Positions 45,179 to 57,299 of a stretch of DNA of 64,000 bases are shown here, in pieces. Position 1 is the first letter of the stretch. Each line of letters begins with the position of its first letter. The notes beneath the pieces are model-generated. The model did not search any database, was not told where the DNA came from, and saw only the letters and a program-made list of their open reading frames with translations. Location of the stretch: NCBI GenBank assembly GCA_947579605.1, contig OX388314.1, positions 1,736,001 to 1,800,000 of the forward strand. The letters run 5' to 3'. This stretch comes from Athripsodes cinereus (lineage: Eukaryota > Arthropoda > Insecta > Trichoptera > Leptoceridae). The position numbers and the translations under genes were made by a program.

Positions 45179-45308
45179 ATACTTTATTACTAAAATAATA
45201 TTCGCAAAACATTCGCATATTTTTTTGCGAATGCGAATGCGAATACTTTGAAATATGCGAATATTCGCGAATGCGAATGCGAATATTCGTTACATCACTA
45301 ATATAGAC

Positions 45309-46326
45309 ACTGAACTCAAAATACAAAAGCCAATTTAAAAATTTTTGCAGACTATTACTGCACACTTCTGGACGAAGGCCTCCATTTCTTTTTGTATTCT
45401 CTAATTCCAAGTCATCTGCATACAGTTTACACTATCGTATTGACACAAAACTTTTGATTATAAAAGGTTATTTTTGGATTCGTAGACAAATAAAAGTATT
45501 TTTTTGCCTGTGACCACTTACTTTATTCCAAATCGGACAATATTATTTTTTTAATACATATATGTAGTTGGACAGAAATCAATTCACAAAAAATTTGTAC
45601 ATTTCACAATAAAATAAAATTATTCATAAAGATTCAAGTTATTTTTACCGAACAAGAAGAGTCACAAGTTACATTTATTATTATTATTAATTTATTTATT
45701 ATCATCTAAATGTAATCAATGTCTTAAATAATGTAAATATAAAAAAAATAATCATTTAATTTAACACAAAGTAATAGAGCCTTAATTTCATCCTCAATGT
45801 TCACAACACAAATGAAAAGAAAATGAAATGATTATATCATAAGTCGGATATGTTTAACGTATGTATGCAATCATATTTATAGACCAGGTAAGGATACAAT
45901 ATATGGAAGATATATTCACTACTAAAGTATTTCTTTTCAACATGACGGACAGTTTATACATGAAGCTAACTTACCTGTGATCTCACTGTAATACAGTAAT
46001 GATATAAACCAGATACAATAGTTTGATATTCATAATATTTTAGCATAATGTTTTATACTATAAGAATAATGGAAATACAGTTGAAAATTTGCATTAATTA
46101 ATTATTCCCATTTACAAAAATTTTGTTGCAGCAGATGACCTTTCGCCATCCGACCACCTATATGATAGTGTACCAATTTCGGTGGAGATTTTGGTGAACT
46201 GAATTATATTAAACAATTTCAACATTGTGGATGACATTTTTTTCACTAATTTTAAAATTACACTTGTGACAATTTCAATAACGTTGTGAACACCTCCGGT
46301 TTTAGTTTATAATAATCCCTCGTACG
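45309..46326. other. AT-rich spacer downstream of UBA2
   Basis: No gene was recognised. The part next to the UBA2 stop (46100..46326) is likely its 3' UTR. The words GATGACCTTTCGCCATCCGA are unique in this window. Long TTTATT/TTATTA tracts occur at 45676..45720. Confidence 0.4.
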
Positions 46327-49300
46327 TTAACACAAGTCTACAATATGCACATCATCTTCGCTAACTTTCCTCGCCTTTTTTTTACAGCTAACAGATTCTG
46401 CTTCTTCCTCGTTATTGAGTTTCCTCTTCTTGGCGCTACCATCTCCAGCTCCTTGTTCTACTCCATCTTCTTCGTCCTCCACTATCTCCATGTCACTATC
46501 GTCGCTCTCTTGTGGTTTACTACTCGATGGTTTCTCCGCTTCTGGGGCTTCTTTAGCTAGAAATAGACAAGATATAATTTTATTATTTTAATTCTGATAC
46601 AATACTACCCACATGTTTTGATGGTTGAATGTCCAAAAGTGTGAAACATAATATAAAAAGACAGTGGGCGAAAAAATCCAATGATAAGAATATCTGGAAA
46701 ATCCTTCTATCACAATACACTTTTGTTAATTACCAGATAGTGTATTATTTTCAAATATTTTTCTATGAATAAAGGTAAAGTAATAATAAGTTTAAGTTTT
46801 TTTTTTCGACACCGTTCCTATGACAATATTTTTATTTTTTTTATATTTTTTCATATCGTCCTTAGGTCCTTATATTGCGGACACTTGGACTCGTCAAATG
46901 TAGAAAATAATAACCAATGAATATTACAAACATTATATCAAAAAACAAGTCAATCAAAATTAAGTAACGATCACATAAAATATATCTAACCATTTAGGAT
47001 TTCGTCAAGTGAGAAAAATAATTAAATAAGTAAAATATAATTTGTAGTCGCAAATGTAAAGGGTTTGGATCTACAGCGTCAAACATAGAAATAATAAAAT
47101 TATAAAAAGGTACAAGGCATAAAACATAAACATTTTTATCCATTTAACATTTCATCAATCGTGTAAAATGATTTATTAACTAGATACGATTTCACCTCTC
47201 TAATAGCAACACTGATAAGAATTTAATAGAAAAAGGTAATTAACTCAGTATGATCCATTTCTATTCAATACAAGAGTCTTGCTCACTGTTTCTGGAATCA
47301 ATATTAATTACGTTAACACTACACGGTCTGGCATATCATAAATTCTACAAAATAGGCCAGAGTTAATTAATCAAATATATTACCTGCTCCATTGCCGTTG
47401 GTGGTAGGTCCCTCCTTTGGTTTGAGACTCTCAGGGTCTGCCACAATTTCTACTTCCTTAGCTTCAGGGTCATGCTGGACCACAACACGCAGTTGGTAAT
47501 CCTGATGGAAGTCATCAACCTGGAATATAAATTAAGACAATTATACTCGAGAGGTATATTTTTAACTGAAGAATATAATATTTTTAACATAACTATATGT
47601 AAGCAGAAAATATACAAAAAAAACGCGACGACATTCTCCTTGCTAATAAATGTCATAAGTGGAGGGTAGTTATTTTATTTTATTGTTGGGGTAAAGTATG
47701 CACCCATATCTATCAGATCTAAGTGTCAGTTTTTAAGTGTCCAATAAAAGGCAGGTAGTTGTAAACATCACAACGAGGTATGTCATCCATTCTGAATGTT
47801 CTAACTTTTATTAGCACTGAGAGGATGACTTGCATGTTTATTAGATGCCGTTGGTCCACTGACTACTCCTATGTGGGAGATATCATGATGGTATGAACGA
47901 TGATCTTACCATGAGTACGGTACCATCTTCCACTCCCAACTCCTTCAATGTCTTCCCAATATTCTGCTCAGTCTCTCCTTCTTCCGATGAGATAAGTACA
48001 GTGCCCTGTCCTTCAGAGAGCGCATCAGGTGCCACCATATTCAGTTTACCAATAAGGATATTTGTATTCAGCTCTCCACAAGTCAGTTTTTCCACATTAC
48101 AAACCATTACTATAGATGGTTTGGGAGAGCAGACGTAGCATTTTGGATTGGGTGGATTCAAACCTAAAACGAAAAGCAAAAATACATGTAAATATAATAT
48201 ATTCCTTTTTCCACTCAAAGATTTGAGTTAGTTGAATAACTGAATATCAATATAAGTAATCAAAGTACAATAATAAACAATTGACAAAAATAATATTTTA
48301 TGTAATATGTACATATGTAGGTACATATTCAACATTTCAATATCAAAGTGATTTTACACATTTTGTATTCTCAGATCCATTTTTTCATTTGGTCACTTCA
48401 ATGATGATACAGGTTTCACTGTATTTATATTTTTTTATGCTTGTACCTGATGCTCTACAAATTACTACCGCAAACTTGGTTGTCTGTAAGATATTCATTT
48501 GGAACAATAGATCCGTAAACTATACAAAACATATTTTGGCAAATGATATGGCACTACTTATATTGGGACAAACAGAGATTTGAAAATCAAAACAATGTTT
48601 GATTGCCAGAAATGCAGAGAATTTTCTTATCAAAATGTGAATGAGTTACGTAGATAAAACAATTTTTTTTTATAAAAGATGAATCTGGATTTGAAATTAA
48701 TCTAAATACACTCCAGACACCCTCACAGTAAGCAATATGCTTGTGTCGTGAGAGTGGAGTAAGTCTATAGCCTGTGGAATCAAACGCTGGTCTCTCAACT
48801 GAAAGTCCGAGATTCTACCATCAAGCTGCTGACCACCTCATCCCTTATACCCGCTAATATAAAAAAAAATTGCAAAATTTTCACCACTATTTAAAAAATA
48901 TTGTTTTTTTATGATGTACAGTAAAATCTCACCTCTTTCAGGAACAAACAGCTGGCCTCTGTGGTTTGGCTTGAGTCTAAGATACACTGACTGACACTTG
49001 TCATAGTTCCCCAATAGAATGTTAAAGGCGTGCATTACCACTATGCCAGCCACAATGGCATTGGCTGTGGCGATAGCTGGAATGATATTACCCGCCATAG
49101 CTGAAAAACAAACAAACCAAACATTTATTTGGAAGAAGCTTCATTTACCAATTTTTTTTATAATATCGGAACATCAGGATTTATAATGGGCAGTCTTGGA
49201 TATAACACTCTTGAGCATCGTAGGAGCATGTTTTGCGTGAGCCATTTTTTCAAGTTACTGAATGGTATAATTAGTGATCCGAAGGTACTGGGAGAGTTTA

Positions 49301-52300
49301 ATTTTTTTATACCAGCATCGTATAGTCGCTCACGTCAGCATATGCTGTTCTTTCCACCTACAAGCCAGACAAATATTCTTGCAATAGCTAAGGCGATTAG
49401 CTTGTTCAATAACATTTCCCAGGATGTGGACATATTCCACATAACATACGGAGAATTTGTAGGGAAAGTGGAAACACTTTTGTAAACGTTTGTTTACTCT
49501 GGGATGGTATTAGCTGAAGGCTGTAATGGTCCCAGTATAGTATGGTGTTATTTCAATAATAATAATAGGATTTTTGTTGAAAGACATTTCTTTGCAGATT
49601 TATGATGCTATAAAATAAGTGAAAATGATATAAATACGTCTTCATAGCTGTGTTAACATCAGAAAAGCCATTGTTGCAAAGGGTAGGAGGTTAGGTCGAC
49701 AATGATATCCAAAGTTCAGACCTTCAAATTGAAAGTTTGAGATGCCGCTATCAACCAACACTCCACAAAACAATATTATTTTTTCCTGCATTTGTTTTGT
49801 AATATAAAAATTATAAATAACTGAAGATGAAGCAAAATTATTATACTAATTGGCGTATGGATGACTAACATTTAATATCAAAGCGAGACTTTTGTGGTAT
49901 CCCGAAGATATAAGCTCTGATGTTTGCACAGGCTGCCACAAAGTCCATGGCGCTCTTGTCATCCTTGTCCCAGACCAGGTGGTCTCCCGCAGATAGAGCT
50001 GCCAGTGAGTCCTTCAGGGCACAGCAACTGTCAGCAAACACCTGGAAAGAATAAAAATTAATTAAAACTTGGTACAAATAATACTTTTTTATTTAATTAT
50101 CTCTTGTGATTCATCAGGTTTTGACTTTATTTTTAAATAAAATAAATAATTAACACTTTATAAATGTTGCCATACCTTGGCACATTCGGCTACACTCCAC
50201 GTGCGCTGATCCTTTAGACCTTCTTCATTGGCAGTGCTACTGCTGCCTGGAACTGAAAACAACAAACAAACTCTTAAACTTTACTAAGACTTTAACAAAT
50301 TAACAAGTAACTATTTATTACAATAAAAATATACCATTACAGTAGATATGTATCTTCTGGACCAAAGTATTTACAAATCTTACAGTATAATATCAATCTC
50401 TCTATGTACACCAACACTGCATCTCTCTATGTACACCAACTTGCAAAAAAATAGTTATCATACTACTACTATTCCATCACAGTATATCCTACAAATGCGG
50501 TAGACAGCAGACCAGCTGCATGCAAGCGTCAAACGTCATCGCTGAATTTAAGATGAAAATGTTTTCATTCATACTATCTTACACCGTTACACCTTCTATA
50601 TCAGATACACGATCAACGGATATATAAAGTACAAGAAAAATAAAACACATTTAAAACAATAATTATGCATACCTGCATCAGGCAAATTATGGAAGTCCAA
50701 TGGAGTGGGAGGTCTTCTATTCTTCCAGAGATTATCCATGGAGAGTAGATACTGAATATCATCCTTGAAGAGCTTGGTGAAGAGTTTATGTGGATCGTAA
50801 GAGCAGGAATTAGCCCATCCCCTAGTGCTGACTCGCTCCACGTTGCCCTGATTGTTTGTGGGGGTGCTGTTGGCAGCGTTATTACTGTTCAAGGCTCTTT
50901 CTCCAGCCTCACCAGCTGCCTCTGGGTCCTCTGTATCGGGAGATACGTCTTGATCAGGATCTTCTTCGCCAAAAAGTTGACTGTGTTATTGAGAAAAAAA
51001 AAATTGCAATTTAATATTGTGGATGTTAAATCTAGGTATGAGAGTTTGTTTGTGAGATGTCTGTAGGAGTTCGAATGAATATATCTATTGATGTTGTGTG
51101 CATGGTTTGGATGTTTGATTATTTGCGTGAGATTTTTACTGATTTAACTGATAATATGTATCAAACATCTGTTGTACACCTCAATAAATAAATATAAACT
51201 TATGAACAAAGTTCTTTCACCCTTTAACAATACTCTCAGAAACACATTCATTCCACTTAAAGTAACTCTGTGCTATGTCACTTCTTTTTGCGACATTACT
51301 GATTCTACAATGTCACAATCATAAGAATGGTATATTGTGAAAGAGGATTTTCAAGGATTTCAGAATATCTTGCGGACAAAAAAACATGGGTCCATTTTCA
51401 AATACAAGGTTTAGTTAGAATATGCAATATGTTAATAATGTTATTTTAGATATACAGTGAAACTTCTATCTATCGTTCCTCAAATAATTATTGTTTTCCC
51501 GTAGTTGTCGCTGTTTTTTTTACAGTTCTTATCATTTTTATCGCATTGACCGTTTAAATTACAAAAATTTCGTATATATGTATAATATCATTAGAGAGCG
51601 AGTGAGAAAGAAAGAACAGTTTGTTGATTTTGTTGGCTGTCTTTTATGATAGTACGTAGGTACAATACAAAAGCAAAAAAGCAAATGACGATGAAAGATT
51701 ACATACAGTATAAAGTATGATTTTGATCTCCATGCAGCTTTCTTTTTTATTTTCACTATATTTTTCATTTCAACAAATTGATTTATAAATTTTGAAACAT
51801 ATATCATTTTAGTAAAACCTATATACTGGTATGTACATAATACTAAACATTAAAATACATATTAATGTGATTTTTTCTATACTCCCGCATCCGCAGTTTA
51901 TTTCAATAGGTCCCTTCAAAAACGATGGATAGAGGTTTCACTGTATTAAAAATTTAAACAATGTAAGTACATAAAAGAAGAAAACTAATAAATAGTTAGT
52001 TTCACCCCAATTTAATGTTCCATAAACAATATCTTAACCTTGGAGACAGATGTAGGTATTGAAAATTGAAATGTTTATTGCTTTATACAAATGTCATTAT
52101 ATTTGTATAGGGTATGATTATCTTAGGTGAAAGTTTAAATAAACAAACTTACTTGAAGAGATGTTTAGCCCAAACAATGCAATGGATAGGCTCTGATGGT
52201 GTGTTTCTAATGGTGCATCCTGGGAATGACTTCTGAGTTGCCTTAGGCTGGCACTCATAACACTGTGTCAGAGGTTTCTTGATCAGCTCTACTTGTCCAG

Positions 52301-52985
52301 CATAGCCCGCTGTACCACTCTCTACCAGAGGAACATCAGCTGCGAGACACATCCTGTTAACGTGGTTTCTGGCTGCACGATTATCCAGCGCATTCATCAC
52401 TAGTGAAAATCTCTTATAGAAATTGACTCCATATTTGTTGCTGTAAACAAAATTTTAAGTAGGTTATCTAAGGTTCTGACACAAACTTCAATACCACATA
52501 TACTGAGTATTATCACCATTCCACCTTATCAACACATTAAACCTATTATCAACATTACTTGACTATTTTTTAAAGATCGTAAAGCATAAAATTACAAATG
52601 AATCCTCACGTTGTAATACTGTCATGATAGGACTTGATTTGGACACTTGGATTAAACTTCAATGCGCTCTCTCTAGCTACCTCCGCTTTGGATTTACCAA
52701 CATGCTCTTTATGGAATAAGAATTGACGATTTAGATTGCTTACGTCTATCGTATCAAGATCGATCTGAAACAGACAAAATCAAATTAACTCCAAAACGTA
52801 ACCTAACCTACTACAACTTTGAACCAAAGTCAAATACTAACAATTTCAATGTCGCTAAACCCAGACAATACGAGATTCTTTAACAATTCACAGCCAATAC
52901 CTCCAGCACCAACAACTAATACTTTTGATTTACCAACAGCGTTACTTAAATCGTTTTCAAACACACCGGCTATTTGAGCAGCCAT
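46327..52985 (-). CDS. UBA2: SUMO-activating enzyme subunit 2 (UBA2/SAE2)
   Basis: Complete, 10 exons, 643 aa (human 640): 52842..52985, 52610..52764, 52153..52440, 50673..50980, 50176..50252, 49870..50041, 48933..49100, 47910..48163, 47384..47519, 46327..46556; GT-AG throughout and phases close. The adenylation fold begins [20 protein letters not shown] (nucleotide loop GAGGIG at 26..31), then [17 protein letters not shown]. The catalytic cysteine lies in [16 protein letters not shown] at about residue 175. Zinc ligands are CYEC (160, 163) and CYVC (446, 449). The ubiquitin-fold domain follows ([20 protein letters not shown]). The last exon is acidic and then basic ([21 protein letters not shown]), a likely nuclear-localisation region, ending VHIVDLC. 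With SAE1 it adenylates SUMO and forms the E1 thioester (family knowledge). Confidence 0.97.
47722..47893 (+). repeat. R1 repeat (UBA2 intron 8)
   Basis: It runs from AAGTGTCCAATAAAAGGCAG through ATTCTGAATGTTCTAACT to TGTGGGAGATATCATGATGG, ending just before the splice donor of exon 8. Confidence 0.6.
48665..48842 (-). mobile_element. tRNA-derived SINE (UBA2 intron 7)
   Basis: It starts with a T run (reverse poly(A)). Body words CACCCTCACAGTAAGC and GCTTGTGTCGTGAGAG match 59600..59700. The tRNA-like head (reverse of the B box) is diverged. Confidence 0.6.
49180..49485 (+). mobile_element. LINE C-terminal fragment (UBA2 intron 6)
   Basis: An open frame reads [60 protein letters not shown] and [15 protein letters not shown], ending VGKVETLL. 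This matches the usual end of jockey/CR1-type ORF2 (LGW-x-L-x-RR..., FYK-x-HG, P-x-RT-x-S). It is antisense to UBA2 and not part of it. Confidence 0.7.
50460..50570 (-). repeat. R1 repeat fragment with (TAG)n end (UBA2 intron 4)
   Basis: It begins TACTACTACTATTCCATCAC, the reverse of the (TAG)n tail and 3' end, then GTAGACAGCAGACCAGCTGC and CATCGCTGAATTTAAGATG. Confidence 0.6.
51455..51943. mobile_element. pogo/Tigger-like MITE, 489 bp, TA TSD (UBA2 intron 3)
   Basis: The ends CAGTGAAACTTCTATCTATC and GATGGATAGAGGTTTCACTG are inverted repeats, with TA at 51453..51454 and 51944..51945. They resemble, without being identical to, the termini of 5986..7289. No transposase. Confidence 0.85.
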
Positions 52986-53267
52986 TTTCGAGAGACGCTC
53001 TTTCGTCGAAGTGACAGAAAACAATGATGGTGACTCGGCGAGAGACAACAAACAAAATCAAAAATAAAAAGCTATGGTCATATAAAGCCTGAATCACACT
53101 TCGTTTTTCTTCTTCAGATAACGAACGTTTCTAAAAGTCGATTATTTTGGATTATTTTCATGTAGATATATGTAATATTTCATCTGGAGAACAAGAATTC
53201 AGTGGAATATCGTGGATTTTTTTTTAACGCAAAATCTGCTATACACAAAATTTATTATATTTTATAC

Positions 53268-53695
53268 TAAGAAACAGTGATATACATAACAGATATACCA
53301 GAACCAGAAACAATTTAAGAAACGTGTACCCAAGGACTGACAAAGAAAGAAAAGGATTTTATTATGAAGCAGTAAGAATTTTTAATGATCTACCGGAAGT
53401 GCTGAAGAATGTAAATAGTTATTATACCTTCAAGAGGCAATTGAAAAAACGTACATTAGAAAGAAGAGATATTAGATTTTGATTACCGGATTTTTGTTTT
53501 TTTTCTGATTTTAATGTTTTGTGTTAAAACAAGAGGTAAATTATGTGCTTTATAGAAGACAAATTCATTTGAAGATCTTCTAGCCCCTAATACCAGCTCT
53601 ATGGTGCTATCTGGGGCCAGATTTTTGTTGTTTTTGTATATTTTCATTTTTGTGTTTAATAATTGAATTGTAACTTAAAATAATAATAATAATAG
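53268..53695 (+). mobile_element. LINE 3' end (CR1/jockey-like) with (AAT)n tail
   Basis: The + strand reads RYTRTRNNLRNVYPRTDKER, KGFYYEAVRIFNDLPEVLKN and NVNSYYTFKRQLKKRTLERR then a stop. The FND-LP and F-K-x-LK pattern is the standard terminus of LINE reverse transcriptases. It is followed by an untranslated tail ending in (AATAAT)n at about 53680. Confidence 0.75.
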
Positions 53696-54035
53696 TTTAT
53701 TAAACACAATATCACTTTACAATAATCGAACAATAACACAATACATTTATTTTCCTAATACAATTACTCCCCAAAATTGAGCGTAACTCGTGCTTTGGGG
53801 AGAATAAACATATTTTCTGAAATTTTACCCACATTTCAATATGAAGCATTAAGGTCATTAAAAGTGAAAACTTGTTTAATTTTCAATTGAATAATCTTTA
53901 TTTCAAAAATATATATATGGTTTTATTGGTTAGCTGGAAGATATTGCCTCCAGGCAATAAGCTCGCCAATTGCTCATGATTTTTTTTTCTGATCAATAAA
54001 GTGTTCTTATTATTATTATTATTATTATTATTAAA
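53696..54035 (+). mobile_element. Retroelement 3' UTR fragments with (ATT)n tail
   Basis: The part at 53930..54035 (ATTGCCTCCAGGCAATAAGC, GCCAATTGCTCATGA, then (TTA)n) has the look of a LINE 3' UTR with a small hairpin. The part before it (53750..53830, with a CCCCAAA/TTTGGGG inverted pair) is a separate AT-rich repeat. Neither encodes protein. Confidence 0.45.
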
Positions 54036-54707
54036 TTTTATTAAAAAAAAAGTTTCCTAAATTGGGGACATAATTTTAATAAACTTGATATAACAAAAAA
54101 AAACATAAACGACATGTTTTCTACTTGTTTGTTTTAATTAAAATATTTGATCAACCATAATTTTGGACCGCATTTTATTTTGAATTAATGTTTACAGTTC
54201 AATATCTATTAAGAATGGAATTAAAGACAAGAATTCTTATATAAGATCAATGATTAGTTTGCTTAACCCTCTGATAGATTCCTTTTGAATCGATTTCTGA
54301 ATAGAGTCCTTTTTTGCATTACTGAAGACCAACAGCTGTTTTCTTCAAATTCTTATATATGTTATTGGATTTCTAAAATTCTTGTATAATCGACTTTTTC
54401 CAATTGTAATTCAGTGGATTGTAACTGTAAAATAAATTAAATAAATTGTAGTCAGATTTTCATGAAAATCATATTTTTTCCCTAAACCTGTCCTTTGATC
54501 CTTTTTAAATTGCCCTGAAAAATACTAAAATAATATCACTAGAAGAAAAAATAAAGACAAACATTTCTATGAAGTGCCAACGATTTTATAATATAAAGTT
54601 TAAAATAAAATTAAATATTATGCTGACAATTATTATAAGCTTTTTATAATGTGTTCCTGTAAAGTTTGCTATTTCGAACATATCAACTTTTGGCATAATA
54701 TAATATT

Positions 54708-54748
54708 ATTATTCGTCATCGCCCTCACCGCTCCTCTTGGGAGGAGAG
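54708..54748 (-). mobile_element. LINE-A 3'-end remnant, about 40 bp
   Basis: It reads TCATCGCCCTCACCGCTCCT then CTTGGGAGGAGAGG, the reverse of the LINE-A terminus (GAGCGTTGAGGGCGATGA), after (ATT)n. Confidence 0.6.
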
Positions 54749-54749
54749 G

Positions 54750-55458
54750 CATATTACCGCAGGATTTATTTTGCATGATATTAAATCACAGACATTATTG
54801 TAAGTATACAGTATCTTTAAAGCAAAATAAGTGAAACACTTTAGTGGACAGGTGTGTGCCCTAACAAAAGTCGTACATTTCGAGTGGTCGGTCGTAAGCA
54901 AGCGTCGCTTACTTAATATTTAATTAACATAGTAAAAATACAAAGTATGCCATAAAATGCTCAGAATACTATGTTAATTTCACATCGTTCGCTCTCTACT
55001 AAATATTCACCTTTTTTTTCATAGGTACGTTACTTCGAAAATTTATTATAAATTTATTTCTTTCTTCTTACTAACACATTTTCAATTTTCATAGAATATA
55101 GTAGGAAAAAGATTATCTAATGTGAACATTTTGTGATTAGTCTATATTATTTATAATGTCTATGTGTTAAATATTATATTATTAAATAATACTTTTTATA
55201 AAAAATATTTATTATGTAGATAGCCCTTTATGCTATCGATCCATAAACAACTTCTGACAATTCATTAAAGCAGTGCTACCAACATTCAGAATTAGTAAAA
55301 TGTTGTAAACGTAAAGTTTTCTCGCCATAATTAGCTGCATTTAATAAATAAATACAGGTTCATGGGACAACGAAAAAAATACACATCTTCAAATACTTTG
55401 TTCCTTCGATTTTGTTTAGATTTTTTTTAAACTTTTTTCATCTCCGTGAACTGTCATC
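54750..55458. other. AT-rich spacer, nothing recognised
   Basis: No coding sequence, inverted-repeat element or known repeat was recognised here. A stretch near 54880 (GTGGTCGGTCGTAAGCAAGC) is locally GC-richer but unassigned. Confidence 0.4.
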
Positions 55459-55649
55459 TAAAGGGTCGTTCACATTTGTTCACTTTCAGTGATCACTCCG
55501 GATGATCCTCCAAGATGAATAGGTGTGAATGGGCGTTTCATCAATAGTGATCACTAGCGATGACGGAGGAAAGCGATTACCACTCTTCATAATTTTGATG
55601 AAAGGTCCTTTCACTGAAACGACCATAAACAAGTTTTATCATATTATAT

Positions 55650-56615
55650 GGATAGCCTAGTATTCACAGCAATTTTAAAATTTTCGACGCCGGGACCCTC
55701 TACAGACGGACGCCCGAAGCTTTTTCGTTGATAACGGTGGCGCATTATTCGTTTGTTTATTCATGATTTGTTCATTGCCTTGTACACTTTAAGAGGTAAC
55801 ACAAATTTATAAATCTGATAGAAAGGTTAAGAAGTGTATGATCGATTAAAAATTAATGAAATACTGCATCACAAGGCTTTTATATTGAGAGGGAAGAAAA
55901 ATAAAATACGACTGAGTGGAACACAGGATTATAATCTATAAACTTAATATTACTATCTGCTGACTGCTATACCCCTACAGCATGTCGAACAAGTAATAAG
56001 CATGCAGATTGTCCTCTTCGTGCCAATAAAAAATAAGACATTCAGGATTCTTTCGTTTTTCCGTGGAGCACTTGTCAAAGAAGTGGTCTCCAACTCTTCC
56101 GTAAGTTTTCAAGTGTTCAAAAAAATAAAGACATGAAATTTTTAATTCCAAGTATCTTAATTTTTTGTTGGCACAGAAAGGATGGCTTGCATGTTTATTA
56201 CATGCGGCTGGTATACTGGCTACCCACTTGTGGGATATACTGTGATGGTGTGGAATAGTACATTCAGAATAGGTGCAAATTGTAGTATATAATATATTAT
56301 GTAAAGTTTTGAGACCATTTGCCTAATCCATGACACTCGATAACTTATGGAAAATAGTGGGAGACCAAATATTTATTTCTGTTTATTATTTACTTATTTA
56401 TTATTTACTGTACATTGATTACAAGCGAATTCGTATTTTATTTTTCCTTCTTTATGAATTTGCGTTATCTCTCGAAATGTATAAGGCAATGAACTAATCA
56501 TGAATAAACAAAATGAATAATGCGCCACCTTTCCAAACGAAAAAGCTTCGGGCGTCCGTCTGTAGAGGGTCCCGGCGTCGAAAGTTTTAAAATTGCTGTG
56601 AATACTAGGCTATCC
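55650..56615. mobile_element. Mutator-like non-autonomous element, about 135-bp TIRs, 9-bp TSD
   Basis: Inverted repeats 55650..55785 and 56480..56615 start GGATAGCCTAGTATTCACAG and stay almost identical over about 135 bp (including CGACGCCGGGACCCTCTACA). The word atattatat flanks it at 55641..55649 and 56616..56624. Long TIRs with a 9-bp TSD point to the Mutator superfamily. The interior lacks a transposase and contains two R1 repeat copies. Confidence 0.85.
55962..56250. repeat. Two R1 copies in opposite orientation inside the Mutator-like element
   Basis: 55962..56050 is reverse (TAAGCATGCAGATTGTCCTC). 56075..56250 is forward and nearly complete (GTGGTCTCCAACTCTTCCGT to CTACCCACTTGTGGGATATA). 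They could have inserted separately or as an inverted pair. Confidence 0.6.
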
Positions 56616-56934
56616 ATATTATATGTTTTATTCTCTATGAATTTGTATTGAATGTCAGAATCATGTACAAAATGATTATGCAGTCGAGAGCTATATTAAT
56701 TTATTTAATGTGTTATTTTTCATTTTTGAATTTGTTTAATTATTTTTGTATGAAAATATGTTAAACTACATACAACATGACTGAGAGTGTTGACATGGCA
56801 GTGAAAGCATAGGATGAAACCCTGACACTCTGGATGATCATCCAAAGAGAAGCAATGTGAATGCTACTTAAGTGAACATCCAAAGTGAAGAAGCATCCAA
56901 AGTGAAGCAATGTGAATGCTACTTAAGTATTAGC

Positions 56935-56992
56935 CCGTCTTCTGGCATGCGGAGCACGTGACCCAACCATCTCAGCTACGACCTCTCCATAT
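56935..56992 (-). mobile_element. Tiny LINE coding remnant
   Basis: The reverse strand reads [13 protein letters not shown], a hallmark block of LINE ORF2 C-termini, with a stop just before it. It is about 60 bp long. Confidence 0.5.
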
Positions 56993-57299
56993 AGTTTGGC
57001 AAAGTAGATGAAGCTTATTAGTTATGTTCCGAATATTTACTTATTTTTTGGACAAACACACTTCAATTTGCTAATTTAACTCAAGACATATGCAAATTTG
57101 AATGTACAAAACTGTATTTTTCAATGCCACATACGACCAATCAATCAAAAAAAACATATAAGTATGGCATTTTTGAGATCAACAAATGAACTTATCTTAT
57201 GTTTCAGATATCTAAAAATGTAATCAGCATGAGATTTTTTTAATTTTCTAGTATTTGGCGTAAATTGGTTTTCTTGTGTAGCCAACATTATCTGTCATT

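Larger units (their letters stand above)
39040..45300. mobile_element. 6.26-kb hAT-type element with nested insertions, perfect 8-bp TSD atatagac
   Basis: The ends are TAGTGATGTAACGAAT and its reverse ATTCGTTACATCACTA, with subterminal GCGAATGCGAATGCGAAT arrays at 39070..39100 and 45220..45290. The word atatagac flanks it at 39032..39039 and 45301..45308. The hAT's own sequence seems to be only about the outer 200 bp on the left and 120 bp on the right, and I see no hAT transposase. The rest is later insertions: a jockey-type LINE and a Harbinger remnant, each carrying a further insertion. Confidence 0.88.
55460..56876. mobile_element. MITE family M1, copy B, split by a Mutator-like element
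   Basis: The left part 55460..55649 and right part 56616..56876 together match 18552..19036 on the opposite strand. The interruption 55650..56615 is flanked by a duplication of the target. The right end carries an extra duplication of the GAAGCAATGTGAATGCTACT unit (56850..56935). Confidence 0.8.

Noticed and set aside
49129..49485. 118-codon open frame in UBA2 intron 6 as a host gene
   Set aside because: The protein matches the C-terminus of LINE reverse transcriptases and has no start context or neighbours, so it is listed as a LINE fragment.
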